Shown: positions 23,177 through 35,613, numbered from the stretch's first letter. The stretch is DNA of 64,000 bases from Mesodorylaimus sp. YZB2_4 (GCA_030248295.1 JASANH010000461.1:62001-126000), one strand, 5' to 3'. Made by a program: numbers and translations. The notes: a model not told the origin generated them from the letters alone.

Positions 23177-25235
23177 GTGCTACGTGTTTTCAGCCACGCA
23201 AAATTTTTACTTTAGTATACTGTAGTATCCATGGGGGCGCGGTTGCGTCCGCTATGTAGTACATGTGCCACACAACGATATCTCAAAAGCCTGATATCAT
23301 GAAGCGATGAAATTTCGTTTCTTATTGTAACTTTTGGCTAGATTAAGTTCTACCGAAGAAATTTGCAAGATCGTTTTCCGTTCGGGCTCCACTCATACTA
23401 GGGGTAGGAGGGCGAAAATCCCGATCAGGTTTTTTACTTTTGCAATGACTCGCGAACCGAGTGGCCGAAACCGATGAAATATGGTATAGATATGAGGGAC
23501 TAGTTAGGGAAGGTGCGTACCGGAAATCTTTGAAAAATCTGTACTGGTTATCCTTTTATTGGCAAAAACGTTCCGCGTCATATAATTATGTATGTACCCA
23601 TGTATGTATGTATGACTGTACGGACCCGATAGATCACAACGCCGATCGGGAGTTGTGTGAAAGCGGGGGATCCAGCTATTTGTTCAAACGACAGGGTATT
23701 ATCACTGCTGGTGCCTTCTGGCATTGATTTTAACCAGGTATTGCCCCACATTACTGTAAGGTGTTCAGAAGGGGGTCCACTTGGGTGAAATTATCATTTT
23801 TTGCACTTTTAGACCTCATAAAAACCGTCTGGAGAGGCGCGGGGCAACTTTTCATAGCTTTATCGAATCAGGGAGGTGCGAGAAGCAATTCCTGACTGAA
23901 AAATGTTACTTATTACAAAAGTTTGAAGTTTCGGTTTTTGTTGGGGGTCAATTTGAACAGAAAATCGAAAAAATTTATAAACGCGGACAAAGTCTGCAGG
24001 ATATAACTTGATGGCTCATAGACTGATCCGGATCAAAGGATTTATGAAACGCTCATCAACTCAATAAATACACACGAAAAAGCTATATATTTTTAAAAAG
24101 GCGGGGAATTCAAAAAATGAGAATCAACATTTTTTTGTTCATTTTGAAAGCTGTCTATGGACAACAATGATAATGAGACTTAAAGGATCAATCTGCACGA
24201 AAAATTTCAAAAAGAGCCGGAAATTCAAATTAAAAAATTTACTTTTTAAAAAGATGTTTATAAAAAAAATGAGTGTTATGAAGAGTGACTGACAATAACA
24301 GCGGATGACAGAAGGGATGGTTTGTGAGAGCTTGCATTTCCCCTTGCGCTTGTCAGAAGTAAAACGGAGTCGCTGCATGAGCTATGGAATGTGCCAACGT
24401 AATATTCATAGTTACACAGACATGAGAAAGTGGATCTAAAATCGTAGCCTTTTCCTTCCTAATGTAGCACTGAGAGCATGAAACTTACAAGACAGCAGCA
24501 GAGAAAAATACTTTTACCGGCGGGAAATTCTAATTCGAGCTAAAACTTCATTTATTAAGGATACAACGAGGTCACGTCAATAAGAGAAGCGTAACATGCA
24601 AAAAAAGTGTTTTTCCTTCGCATTGGAATCAAAAACGTGGCGAGTGAAAGGCAGAAAAATTCAGGTTATAATTAAGGATGAAGGATGCGCCGACAAAAGC
24701 CCATTTAGAAATCGGAGAATGCGAATGGCTTTCGAGCATGTCTGAAGCATGGGCATATTTCGACAATTTCTACTAAGCCATCGAATACGCGATACATACC
24801 TTGCCAAAAAGTCTTCAGTGTTGGAAAGGGGGGATCTATGAAAGAACTTCGGGAATCATTTACATTAACATTTAATTGCTATTTCTGCGGAAATCGGTGA
24901 CATTTCAACGGCTGAGAGTATTCTGCACATGCACTAGTGCAATTGCACTTGAAAACTGTAACCCGATAACCATCCCTAACCCTGACTGGGGCTGAGGTAG
25001 CCCTGACTCTATGAGATGAAACTGTGCTGGAATGTTAGCGTGCGTCTGCGTTTAATCGCAAGTGATATGATCCTTTTCCTGCGCTCGAGTGAGACGGTTG
25101 CGTCTAGTTTTTCTCTTCAATGCGAGTGAAGAGGCCCTTGTATTGTGTACGCCCTTATTGTTCTATAGATCGATAAAAAGCCAGCGTTTGCAGTCTTTTT
25201 TCGCCTACGTGTCCTCATATTTTGTATTGATTCTT
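23177..25235. other. AT-rich non-coding region with a TATG microsatellite
   Basis: No gene supported. A short (TATG)n tract interrupted by ACCC lies at about 23587-23615. The rest shows no coding signal, and I cannot assign it to an element. Confidence 0.4.
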
Positions 25236-25249
25236 GTTATGTCAAATAG

Positions 25250-25850
25250 AATGTCCTCCAAGAGATCGCGAGAATCGTCGCCCGATCAGGCCATCACTCT
25301 CAAGACGATCATGGATCAAATTCAACTCTGTGATGAGAAGAATTTAAGATCTTTCTGAACCAGAAACCGACTCGACTCGTTCGCCGAGCAGTTGTTTCGG
25401 GATGACAAAATTAAGCGCTTGAACAGAAGGTGTCGGACCTTCAACAACGTCTCTCGCAAAAGGAAGCGATTGAAAAAAACGGCAACTTAAGTTCGTCTTC
25501 TTGGCTGACAAAATTGAGTTTTCGAAATTTGGTGTCAAGCAGGCGATAATCGATATTTTTGAGAGCCTGGGTATGCAAAATTGGATGTCGCTTGAGTTTT
25601 TCTTGTTCGATCGAAGCCCTCTAACAACGCGAATCAGCTGCCTTGGATATTTGTCACAGTCACTGTCTTATCGTCGCAGCAGGTAGACGTCATCTGTGCA
25701 AATTCCTTTGTCGTTTACAAGAAATTCTATGTTCAAATCAGATGAGTCCTACCCGCAGATTTGGAAGTGGAAATGTCGGAAGCGATCAAAAAAGCGTACA
25801 GCGAAAACCGAACAGAAATCTGTAGTAGGTACTTGGAAGGGCGTGCACTA
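25250..25850 (+). pseudogene. LINE ORF1 remnant
   Basis: A frame starting MSNRMSSKRSRESSPDQ and later frames with IEFSKFGVKQAIIDIF lie directly upstream of the endonuclease and are broken by stops and shifts. Position and charge suggest an ORF1 nucleic-acid-binding protein, but no RRM or zinc knuckle can be recognised. Confidence 0.4.
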
Positions 25851-26108
25851 GACGGCTTTAAAATATGGTTGGTTTTTTTTCCTAATTTCCTAATACTAAC
25901 TTACCAAAATGTGGCCCTTGTGTTGGCGGCTTGAATATTTTTGCGCTGGCTTTTTATGTCCCTTAGAATAGCAACGTTGAATGTGCGAGACATGAGGGGA
26001 AGGTTTAAGCGAAGAACGGCTTATAATTTTTTGAGGGATAATAGGGTTGACGTAGCTTTTTTACAGGAAACTCACTTGATAGAGAGTGATTATCGAATTT
26101 GGAGGTCT

Positions 26109-26968
26109 GAGTGGGGCCAGCATCGACCGCACACGGTTTTTGCACCGAACCGAACCTTGCTAAACTTTTTCTCAAATTTCACCAAACCCGAACCAAACCG
26201 AACCGACCGAACCAAACCTACCAACCAAACCGAACCGAATTTTTTGTGTTTCATCATATCTTACATCCTCCGTGAAGTTATCATCGTCTATATAGGGTGT
26301 GTCATAATGAATGACCCTCTGGTGCTTCGTCTTCTACCAGCCTAATATGCAAGTTATCGCGGTAGTCAGCTGAAAGCGGTAAGTTATCAGTTATCTGTTC
26401 CCAAATACCTTTCTTCTATATTTTTCAGCCATTGGTAATACCACTTCCACATGAACGGAATGATTGACTGTACCTAAAATGACCGAATTTCTGAGGTCTT
26501 GACTTTTCATTTCTTTGTACACGTAACTGAACAATCTGATATCCACTAGTGGACCGCCTGATGCAGAATTGAATGATCTGTGTGCCTGTGCTAGTTAGTG
26601 TAGGTTTTACAACGCGACTGCTTCCGAAGAAAACTAGCCATTTCTGCGAGGGTCATTCTTTATGGCGCACCCGATATTTTCAAAATATTAGGAAGTCAAT
26701 CCTTTTTTTACCCCTTTTTAAACTAACATTTTAAAGATAATGAAGAAAGAGCTGAATAATTAAGAAAAAGGGACAGCGAAATTCATAGCTGAAACGAAAT
26801 CTTAAACAAAATTACCGTATTTTCACCAACAAAACAGGAAATTATATATCGATTGTTCGGTTAGGTGGTTCGGTCCAAAAAAGCCGGCTCGGTTCGGTTC
26901 GGTAAAAATCGCCAATCTGGTGGTTCGGTTCGGCCGGTTCGGTGGTTCGGTCGATGCTGGGAGTGGGG
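26109..26968. mobile_element. 844-bp non-autonomous DNA element with ACCGAACC arms
   Basis: The element occupies 26117-26960 and is flanked by a perfect 8-bp direct repeat GAGTGGGG (26109-26116 and 26961-26968). Its ends are an inverted repeat, CCAGCATCGACCG. Just inside lie arrays of ACCGAACC/ACCAAACC (26141-26243) and their inverted counterpart GGTTCGGT (26862-26950). No transposase. The 8-bp duplication suggests a hAT-like mechanism, though other superfamilies also make 8-bp duplications. Confidence 0.9.
26295..26672. mobile_element. 378-bp MITE nested in the ACCGAACC element
   Basis: The ends form an inverted repeat of 25 bp: GGGTGTGTCATAATGAATG on the left against CATTCTTTATGGCGCACCC on the right, with about three mismatches. 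The interior does not code. The target duplication is unclear: TA is present on the left flank but not cleanly on the right. Confidence 0.65.
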
Positions 26969-28343
26969 TGGGGGAGTTTATATGTCTTACGGTACTGAAT
27001 ATAAATGTGGAGTAGCATTTTTTTCGTAGGAATCTCCCCATTTTGATCATTGCTGAAACATCTCTTTTTGAAGGTACCTTGTTGGTGCTCAAGGTGGCTT
27101 TTTATCAAAAGAACTTTTTGGTTAGCGAATCTTTACGGTTCTTCTTTTGATAATTCGTGGCGTCTAACTCTAATTGAAAATGTAGGTGCAGAGCACATAA
27201 CCGAATTATCTGGAGATTCCAACCCATTAATTCTGGGCAGAGATTTAAGTACTCATTTCACTTAACTCGATAAAAGTACTCATAGAGGTAAACAGCACTT
27301 TTCTCGAACTAAGGCTTTGGTAGAACTGCTTCGTGGTGCGGAAAAATTTAAACTGAAAGATCTTTGGAGGTCTCTAAAAGGCGATGAGCGTGGTTACACC
27401 AGGTCTCAATCAAATCCCATAGTTTTCTCTAGAATCGATTATTTTTCACCCCGAGGGATCTGAGGCAATTTTTCTCTGAGCTCAAGGTAAAGCAGGTCCC
27501 TTTTTCAGACCACTCCGTTTTCCTTTTTGAGTACGCTTTCCATGGGGCGTTTTCAGCTTTAGGTTTCCATACTGGTAATTTATTTCTTCTTTGCTGAGAG
27601 ATAAAGCATTTGTTGAGCGTATCATGAAGGTAGTGAAGGAACTCTCAGGGTCCTCTGAGAGCTTTTCTTCTCCCAGTGTTGAGTGGGATTTTTTTCTTTC
27701 GAGGCGAGAGCATTGGCTTTGCCTGAAATCTTAAGAATCAGCAGGAAGAAGCATCTAAGGAACTCTTGTCAGAAATTACCCTACATTCAAGAATTCTCTC
27801 TGAAATCCCAAAGCAGTTCCCGGACTATGACGTTTCCAGGGGACTGAAACGATTAGCCTTTTGTATAGCTAAGATTGTGAGGCTCGAAGGAGCGAGAGAT
27901 AAAGCAGCCATGATCAGAGCTCGGGTAAGGTCGGCGGAGCTGGGTGGAAAAAAAGCGCTTGATTTTTCTTTCAAATGTAGAGAAAGCGCAACAAAGATAC
28001 AATACTCGATTGTATTGAAGTAAACGGACAGATGGTGGATGGCCAGTCTGTCACCAAAGACCAAATAGGATCTTTCTTTTGACCTTTCTCAGTCAAAAGG
28101 GCACAAGCTTTTTGTATGTAGCGCTAATTTAGACAGGTTTCTAAAGAACCCCTTACTTCCTCGGTTGTCGTATGGACAAAAGAAAATGATGGAAGGTCCG
28201 ATTTCTGAAAATGAGTTAAGAGCGGCGGTCTTTTCCTTCGCTCTGAACAAAGCTCCGGGGCTGAATAAGTTCCCGTCCGATTTTTTTGGACAGAGCTGTT
28301 TTTTTTTTATGACGGTGTAAGGCACTCAGTTGAGTCTGGAACT

Positions 28344-28850
28344 TTGTGCCTAGATCGAAGGAGGTCTTGCATCACGTTGATACCTAAACCAGTCCCTGAG
28401 GTTGATAGATCAAAATATCAGTCTTCTTGGCGTCCGATTGCTCTACTCGCCTGGAGCACTTGCCAGACGATTGGGAAAGCCTTAGATTTTTTGGTTGCCC
28501 CTGAACAGTTGTCTTATTTAAGAGGTCGCTTGATTTGTGAGCATATTAGATCACTAGCGTATCTGATTTCCTTGCATAAGTCTGGAAGTGAGGAAGGATA
28601 CGTTGTTTTGCACGATTTCAAAAAAGCTTTTGACTCTGTGGAATGGGATTTCCTAGAACTGCTATTATATGAAATGATTTTTTCCAACTCCTTTATTAAA
28701 ATGGTAAAATTATGTAACAACAAAGTGTATTCTCCAGTAATAGTGAATGATTCACTCTTTTTTCTGATAAAACGAGGCTGCCGTCAAGGGGATCCAATAT
28801 CTGCTTATCTTTTTTTTGGTGATTCAATCATTTGCATCCTATTATAAGAT
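28344..28850 (+). pseudogene. LINE reverse transcriptase, fingers/palm part
   Basis: The frame shows SWRPIALL, LSYLRGRLICEHIRSL, DFKKAFDSVEWDFL (motif A with catalytic Asp) and RGCRQGDPISAYLF (motif B), typical of L1-clade RTs. It stops shortly after motif B. The following bases (about 28850-29050) encode in the opposite direction a stretch with LKEWRDLWSRKISIPG, reminiscent of the segment that should follow motif C, so part of the domain may be locally inverted. Confidence 0.75.
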
Positions 28851-29529
28851 TCAAATGACGGCTCAGTTCCAAGTCCAGTTCTTATATTCAGCTTCGTGGT
28901 GCTTGATCTAAAATATTTTATTCTAAAATGGTTTAAAATCACTACGCCCCACCAACTGCCCAGGAACCCTGGGATAGAGATTTTTCTACTCCAGAGATCA
29001 CGCCATTCTTTTAATTGTTGCAGCACATGCATATCACCCCGCAACTTAAAAGCTTTCACTTTTGCTTTTGACTTTTGCATCGAATTATACCAACGGATCG
29101 ATTATTTGTTTATCAGGAAAAATTTGAACTCCGAGACCTGTCAGTGGTGCGAGGGATCTCCAGATACAATCGTGCATTACTTTCTTGAATGTTAATGCCT
29201 AACAGACTTTTGGGAGCTCTTTCAGAAAACATTAGCGTCGTGTTCGTTTTCTTGTAATGTGTCGTCTGAAATGGTGCTTCTTCGGTCGCTAGATGTTCCG
29301 GTTGCAGTTAATGTGCTTCTTCTGTGGGCCAAATTTTTTATTCATCAGCGCAAACGTCAGCAGAAAAACCCATGCTTTAGTGCCTTCTTGGGTACAATCA
29401 GAAGTCTTGGGTACAATCAGAAGTTACTATGATGTAGCCTTTTTTGTGTCATATAATCGTGAAAGCAGGAGCTTTTCAAAAACCAATAGAAAACCCTTCG
29501 TGAAGTTTTTTATCGATCGACGAGATTAG

Positions 29530-31596
29530 TTTGCTCTGTAGACAGTGAAGTTACTGTAATACCTTTTTTTGATACCCACCGACGATTCATGTGATACAAG
29601 GGGATCCGACATGAACCGATCTGAGCTAACATCCCAGGGGCATGTGATCATGGGAATCAGTGAAGCGCACTCTCTATTGCAGTTAACGCTTCGACTGTAA
29701 CCCATGATGTATCCGCTTTACGATGATAACTGGTGCGCTCGGAGAGGTGAGTGGAGGTGGACAACGTTGAACGAGTGCTCAGGCCTGGTCGTATCCTTTT
29801 TTATGCTTCTTTTTTTCTTCGGGTGCTCTCGACGAAATAGGACTTTTTACTGAAGGCCACCATAACACATACATATTTAGATGTCTCTAAAAAAGTAAAA
29901 AGTTGAATATAAAATTCATTCATTCTAGTGAGACGGTTAGTTAGTTGACTGTCACTGAGAGTAGTTGTGTACGTGCGTTTTTGAAATATTTGTGTGGTCA
30001 ATAGCCGAGTATGGCTCAATAAGTTATTAGCTGAAAAAAATCAAAAAATATGCATAGTGTGCTTCATAAAAAATTTGAAAAGGTAAAAAACCCTTTGTTT
30101 AAGCATGAGGCGATTTTGCTAAACAATACGTAGCTAAAATTTTCACTGATTTCGAGGTTTAATTTTATTCCCGACGTTCGGTGGTGCTCGATTTTTCATA
30201 TAGGCCTACACACATCGTCAAAAAGAAATATGTGGTACCGTTTTAAAATGACCGAAAAAAACTTCAAAAATAAACATTATGCGCACAGACATGCTAATAG
30301 ATAGCGATGCGGGGTGGATTTTGATGCTCAGGTACAGTTGTATCGCTTTTTCTCTTTCCCGCGCAGTCTAATTCTCATTAACTTTGACAAACATCTCCAG
30401 AATACAGATAACGAATGCCGTGAAAAAAAATTCAAATGTGAATGTTCTTGATCAGATTTTTTATGCTCTTTAAGAATATTTTTTTTTAAATTGAGTTTTT
30501 TTCTGCTGGTTGTTAAGGAAACAATCGTTTTCTGTACTCCACCCATTTTTGACTAAAATCACGCGATTTGCGACTTCAAATTGAAATATTTTAAGAACGG
30601 CTCAACATACAACTTTTTTTAAGACAGATTCAGAATCAGCGCGGGAAGCTAGTGAGGATTCGTCATTAAAATCGAGAACTCAAGGTAAAGGAGTTCAGGT
30701 GTCAGTCGATACTTACACACTACGCTTCGTAAGTATGGATCAGATGAAGCTATTCGATATGTATGTATGCATCCCGCGTTCATGAAGTTATAAACAGTAC
30801 ATACCTTGCCTTGAAGTCTTGGTTTCGAACTTGGTTTTTGTTCCGCCTTTTTTTCTTGAACACAGCCTTTTGTTCTTGAACAAAATCAAGCTAGAACTCT
30901 AGTGTTTTTTAAAAACATTTTGAAGTGTTCAATATTTTGATTCTGTCACCTATGGTACACTGTATTGAGCAGAAGTAATTGTCTTCAGGTCATGGCTATT
31001 AAAGAAGCTTTTTTATAGTGTAGCAGGAGTTTGGCTGGACCAGTACAACTCTTAATGGTTTTGCGACGAAGAAATCAGAAAGCTACGCCAATCGTAAGAT
31101 CGATCTCAGTGAAGACAAGACAACTAGTAGCAGCGACCGTCCTCGCAATAGAAGTACGCCCAGCGAGAAACCTTTATTCCTGGTCAATCGTAGCCTTCGC
31201 AACAGACAGGAGTATGAAAGATAAGCTGTACACATCAGCCGTGACGTTGTGCTATTTATTAGGAAAGGTATGTGGTGGCGATTATCAACAGTTGGCATGT
31301 GCTTGTAGTTTGCGTTTGAATGTATGTGCAGCCTACATCGAAGTAAAATAACATAAACCTAGAACCAGGGAAAGAGCGCAGTTGGATCGAAGTGGGGCAT
31401 GGAATACTTGTATGGCTTCCATATCAAACCATTTCTTGGTCACGTGGAACACGCTCTATACAATGTGGGCTAGGTGTCATTCACACTTGGCTCTCAAGTG
31501 GCTTGTGGCATGGGGCCACGTCGACTCTGTTGGGGCTTGGAATGGGTTCCACGCGGAGCTTAAGTGGGAAAGCTACTTTTGAGCAATCTGGGATTA
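29530..31596. other. No supported gene; one partial repeat end
   Basis: AT-rich sequence with short ORFs (for example 31031-31351) that show no domain. At 30755-30822 there is a 66-bp copy of the outer end of the inverted repeats described at 31600 and 36150 (CGCGTTCATGAAGTTATAAA... ACCTTGCCTTGAAGT). Confidence 0.4.
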
Positions 31597-31599
31597 ATG

Positions 31600-31838
31600 G
31601 TATGTATTTCGCGTTCATGGGGTGATAAACAGTACGTACCTTGCCTTGAAGTTATGCCATTGAGTCGTTTACAGTTCTAGCACCACATTGGGAACTACTG
31701 ATCGTAAACATATGCCACATTGTTGGTTATTTTGCATATAGATATTATCAGCGAAAACATTCGAAGTCGCTGCGTCAATAACTTTAAAAAGCTAGAGAAA
31801 ATAATACTTTGCGCCTAGTTTTCATCAGTTTTTGTTAC
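31600..31838 (+). repeat. Left inverted repeat flanking the second methyltransferase
   Basis: About 235 bp matching the reverse complement of 35922-36158 at roughly 90 percent or better by eye, including GATAAACAGTACGTACCTTG, CACCACATTGGGAACTAC and GCATATAGATATTATCAGCG. A shorter copy of its outer 66 bp occurs in the same orientation at 30755-30822. Confidence 0.85.
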
Positions 31839-32709
31839 CAAGGAAGAATGTAAGTTTTGCTGAGGTGTCGCACATGGAGCCTTAAGCATAGGAATTATGG
31901 TTTATCCACAGAATAGGGGCATATATTAGTACACGGCTTGCTCATGTAAGGCTCTAAAATTAGATTGGCTGCCTTTGCGCATAAATGAAGTGAAGTGAAA
32001 TTATTGACTTGGGATGGGATCGATATTGAGTTGGTGAATCACAAAAATCCGCGGGGTAAATTGATCATGATCAAAGCGTTACCATCCTAATGATTTGGCG
32101 GCAATGCGTTATTGAGCAATACATGTTAAAAAAGCGGAAGCTAATCATGCATTCTGCAATCCTGGGCATACGTTCTCCTTTCTTCCGCGGCTACAAAAAA
32201 GTCGTTTTCCATGCAACAAACAAGAGCATGTCGCGTTGTTTTGTTTCTTGCCTTTTGCATTTTTTAATTATTCAGATGAACGATTCATATTTAAAAGCGA
32301 GGTGAAACAAGGTCGGCTGTTTGCAATTGAATGTTGTTTCCCATGTTGCATAAAGGTCAGCTAATAATTGATATTGAGGACCCGAACAGTTATTATTTCG
32401 CTCAGAGGCTAACCAGGCTTTGCTGGCAATTTTTGGTTCGATTGATATGCCTCATACTTTTTTATCGTTCATAAAAAGCAGATGTTTGCTAACGACCAAT
32501 AAGCTTTCCATCGCGTATGTGATATATCTCGATGCAAAGTAGCCTTTCTTTGTTAGTGTACGGTATGAACATGCACGAAAAATTTAGGGCACATAAGGGG
32601 AAGGAGGGCTGGTACAGTACTACCTTAAACCGGGTAGACGAGGAATTTACCAATAAAATGTGAAACCTACCGCGTGAATCAAGCAGTGAGAGTTTATCGT
32701 TTTAGACTG

Positions 32710-33789
32710 ATGGGGTATGTTCAAAAAAGGCTCCTGGAATCACCGCGTGTTCCTTTTAAAGACGTATTTACCACTTACAGAGAATACTTCGGGAAATACT
32801 GTCAGAGCATTTTTGATATGATAAGCACTAAGTGGCCCCTTTCAATGATGAAGGGAATGTTTAGATCGCGGCTTGCGAAGTCACTAGTTATAATACTCTT
32901 CGGTTGCGCTGTATTGATTGTGATATATATTCAAACACCCATAGAAGTTCAACTTCCAGGAGCTATAAAAGATGAAAACATAGGTAAGACGTTTTGGAGC
33001 TATTATGTAGGCATCTTATATACAGTGCACGTGAATTCTTTAGTTGAATGGCTCGACGACGATCCACGGCTCATTTCCCATATTTTAGAGCATTATATGG
33101 TACCGCCAGCGGCAAGGTCCGAAGCATATGTATTGCAAAACCCAAATATGGAGGATTACACTCAATGGAAAACGATCGACGTTATCAAGGGGATTTTTCA
33201 AGAAAAACGGGCGGGGGTGTTTGTTGAAGCAGGGACAGTTGATGGCGAGTTCATCTCGAATACTTTGAATCTTGAGAAAGACTACGAATGGACTGGTTTG
33301 TTGGTTGAACCGAATCCACTAAATCTAGAATTACTGATGGTTAAAAAACGAAAGGCATGGATACTGAAAGGGTGCATATCAGGCAACAATAAACCAGCTC
33401 AGGTTCATATGTCGGTCAATCATGCAGGAAGCTTGGTTTTGGAGCACGCATCGAATGAATATTCATTTCCATACTTTGGTCGTTCGTGGTGGCAAAGGAA
33501 AAAGCACACAAAAGTGTGGTGCTTTCCACTGCGAACAGTATTGCACGCAATCAATATGACCAAAATCGATTATTTTTCTTTAGATGTGGAAGGCATGGAG
33601 GAGAATGTTTTGGCTGGCTTCGACTGGTTAAATATCGATGTTAAGGTTTGGGAAATCGAATATGGAACCTTAAAATTTAGCGCGAATATAAAGCGTTTGG
33701 TGCGAATGCGGAAACTCATAGAAGCTTTGTGCCCACGCTGTAAAATACATAGCATCGGTGTTACCAATGTTGTTTACATAAAAGAGTGA
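32710..33789 (+). CDS. FkbM-family methyltransferase, single-exon type II membrane protein
   Basis: An intact frame of 371 codons opens at 32674 (GTG); the first ATG in it is 32710, which I use as start, though the MMKGM cluster near codon 59 could serve too. A membrane anchor of about 19 residues (SLVIILFGCAVLIVIYIQ, codons 70-87) is followed by the catalytic domain: GVFVEAGTVDGEFISNTL (motif I region), WTGLLVEPNP, then KIDYFSLDVEGMEENVLAGF, the FkbM signature. Similar invertebrate proteins include Star-like and other ER/Golgi FkbM methyltransferases. It ends with TGA. No introns are seen and the gene looks functional, unlike its surroundings. It is only distantly related to the gene at 13.3 kb. 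Its substrate is unknown. Confidence 0.8.
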   Translation: MGYVQKRLLESPRVPFKDVFTTYREYFGKYCQSIFDMISTKWPLSMMKGMFRSRLAKSLVIILFGCAVLIVIYIQTPIEVQLPGAIKDENIGKTFWSYYVGILYTVHVNSLVEWLDDDPRLISHILEHYMVPPAARSEAYVLQNPNMEDYTQWKTIDVIKGIFQEKRAGVFVEAGTVDGEFISNTLNLEKDYEWTGLLVEPNPLNLELLMVKKRKAWILKGCISGNNKPAQVHMSVNHAGSLVLEHASNEYSFPYFGRSWWQRKKHTKVWCFPLRTVLHAINMTKIDYFSLDVEGMEENVLAGFDWLNIDVKVWEIEYGTLKFSANIKRLVRMRKLIEALCPRCKIHSIGVTNVVYIKE

Positions 33790-35304
33790 GAAAATTTTGT
33801 TTAGTTTTGATTTTTCATTCAGAGCATAAGCATGTTCGCTGGATCTGTATATCTGAAAACTATATATTAACTCATATGGCATATATGTATAATGCGACAA
33901 TACTGTTCACCTTTAAATGATAAAATATGTATAACCCATTTCCACCATGTATTTAGCCCATGCCACAGCGAAACATACGATAAATCAGCCTTCTTCACCT
34001 TCGCTATCCCCACTTTTTTTAAAACTTCCTGATTACTTCAGAAGAACACTCTTATTAAGTGAAGCGTATCATCCAAATTGACACTTTCCAGCAACGCTAG
34101 CTTTCTTGAATTATGTCCTTGTTCTACTCGATACTGGACAGTCTAACGGCATCGCTATGCTTTTTGAAGCTTTAGAACTGTCGTACATGAGCAGTGAAAT
34201 ATAATAGACAAATATGCGGTCATTAGCCGCCACTGTAAGCTCACTGTAGGTGTTGATCAGCAAGCACAATAGTGCTCGCTTCGATCAGCAAACCAGACGC
34301 AAAATACTTGGGAACAATTTTGCTGGTCAATAACTAGAGAACGGTTCAACGAAATTTTTTATTCTTCGCATCCCTTACAAAATCGGCCCAATCTACAATC
34401 GTGCAGATCATATCATATCATTGTTATTTTTATGTATGGCCGTATTTAAGTTCCAGAGTACGCGATTTCTTGTTCAGGGAGCCTAGAAGAATTAAATTTC
34501 TGTGCAGTTCAGAAAATTCTAGAATCTGTGAAAATCAGCCTGCAAAATTTAAAAACCTTGAAAAATCAGAAACAATCATCATCCGCTCCTTGTGAACCAT
34601 GGTTAACATTTTCGACAGGTTTAACCGAAGGTGCGTAATGTCACCTCATTTTCTCAGTCGATTCATATACGGGCATGTACTAGTGTTTTTGTCGAAACTA
34701 GTGTTACAAAAACAAAAAACGGTTTTATTGTTTCTAAAAAGTCTGTTATGACAGGTTCGAAACTTTTAGACCAGCCAATGCACACAGTGGATAACCAGGG
34801 CCTACGATGGCTGATCTACTCGGCCACACGAAGAGAGGACCTTACATGCAGCGCACTGCGCACAGGGTATGGATGGCTCGCACACAGTTGCATTTCCCTG
34901 TCAGTTTCAAGCTACAATGTGGTGTGTGCTGCTGCTGTTTGAATGGGCTTCATCAAGGATACCAGTGGTGTTTCACACGGTAGCAACCTGAATATGGTGA
35001 AGTTCTATATTAACCCATGCTGAACACTAATACAATGCAGCTGCGAGTAAAGTGCAATGGCTCATGAGTAGATGTTTTAAGCTTCGAGAGACTCTTGCTC
35101 CGTTTTTCCATTTCAATGTGAATGCACATGTTAAACCACATCAGCAATGGCACGCTTGAGGATGGACGAGTACGAGAGATTTTCACATGATCCTATGCGC
35201 GTTGCTCATGGCGGTGCTGCTAATATTTATTCAGAAAAAGCAGCTTCTGTTTTTCTAAATCGACTGTGGTTGTGGTTTGCAGGGCTTTAGCAGGCCAGCC
35301 ATCT
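33790..35304. other. No supported gene
   Basis: AT-rich sequence downstream of the methyltransferase, inside the inverted-repeat-bounded unit. The ORFs are short and featureless. Confidence 0.4.
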
Positions 35305-35613
35305 TAAAAACGAAGTACACTCTAGAATCGATGTCGGAATATTGAAAAAAGAGTATGATTTTCAGATTTAGCACCCACGTATTATAGGGGGTAGCCAAAA
35401 CTCTGGACCTCCAGCATCTACGCAAGAAAAATTGAAATTCTTGATTGCAAAGAGGGGATCCTTTGGAAATGAAAATTTCGACTTCTAAAATAATTGAAAT
35501 AGTGGTCCAAAATTTTGGCTACCCCTTATAATATGTGGCTGCTGAATTCGAATATCATACTCTTTTTTTCATACTCCGACATCGATTCCACAGTGCACTT
35601 CCTTTTTAAGCCC
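35305..35613. mobile_element. ~309-bp foldback MITE
   Basis: Arms 35305-35397 and 35521-35613 are inverted copies, for example GAATCGATGTCGGAATATTG against CATACTCCGACATCGATTCC, then AGAGTATGATTTTC / GAATATCATACTCT and GGGGGTAGCCAAAA / TTTTGGCTACCCC. The spacer is about 120 bp. No coding sequence and no clear target duplication. It lies inside the unit bounded by the repeats at 31.6 and 36.15 kb. Confidence 0.75.

Larger units (their letters stand above)
25956..27480 (+). pseudogene. LINE AP endonuclease domain, split by an insertion
   Basis: The N-terminal part (25956-26116) has LRIATLNVRDMRG and VAFLQETHL, the standard TLNV and QETH motifs with the catalytic Glu. After the inserted element, from 26969, the frame carries GVAFF, ANLYGSSF, a corrupted GDFN block (LILGRDLS) and SRIDYF, the expected later motifs. 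Joining the two edges across one copy of the duplicated 8 bp restores the reading frame exactly. Downstream frameshifts show the LINE was also decaying independently. Confidence 0.8.
25236..29529 (+). mobile_element. L1-like LINE, degenerate, with a nested 844-bp insertion
   Basis: An ORF1-like segment (25236-25850, frameshifted), an apurinic-type endonuclease (from about 25956, interrupted at 26116 and resuming at 26969), a reverse transcriptase (28344-28850) and a C-terminal region (29080-29529) occur in the usual LINE order on the plus strand. The C-terminal CQWCEGSPDTIVHYFLEC, a C-x2-C-x7-H-x4-C arrangement, is typical of L1/Tx1-type ORF2. Frameshifts and stops are frequent, the active-site part of RT is missing, and no poly-A tail is evident. 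Confidence 0.8.

Noticed and set aside
31031..31625. ORFs of 106, 66 and 77 codons before the inverted repeat
   Set aside because: Overlapping frames with no motif, on sequence that also carries repeat fragments.
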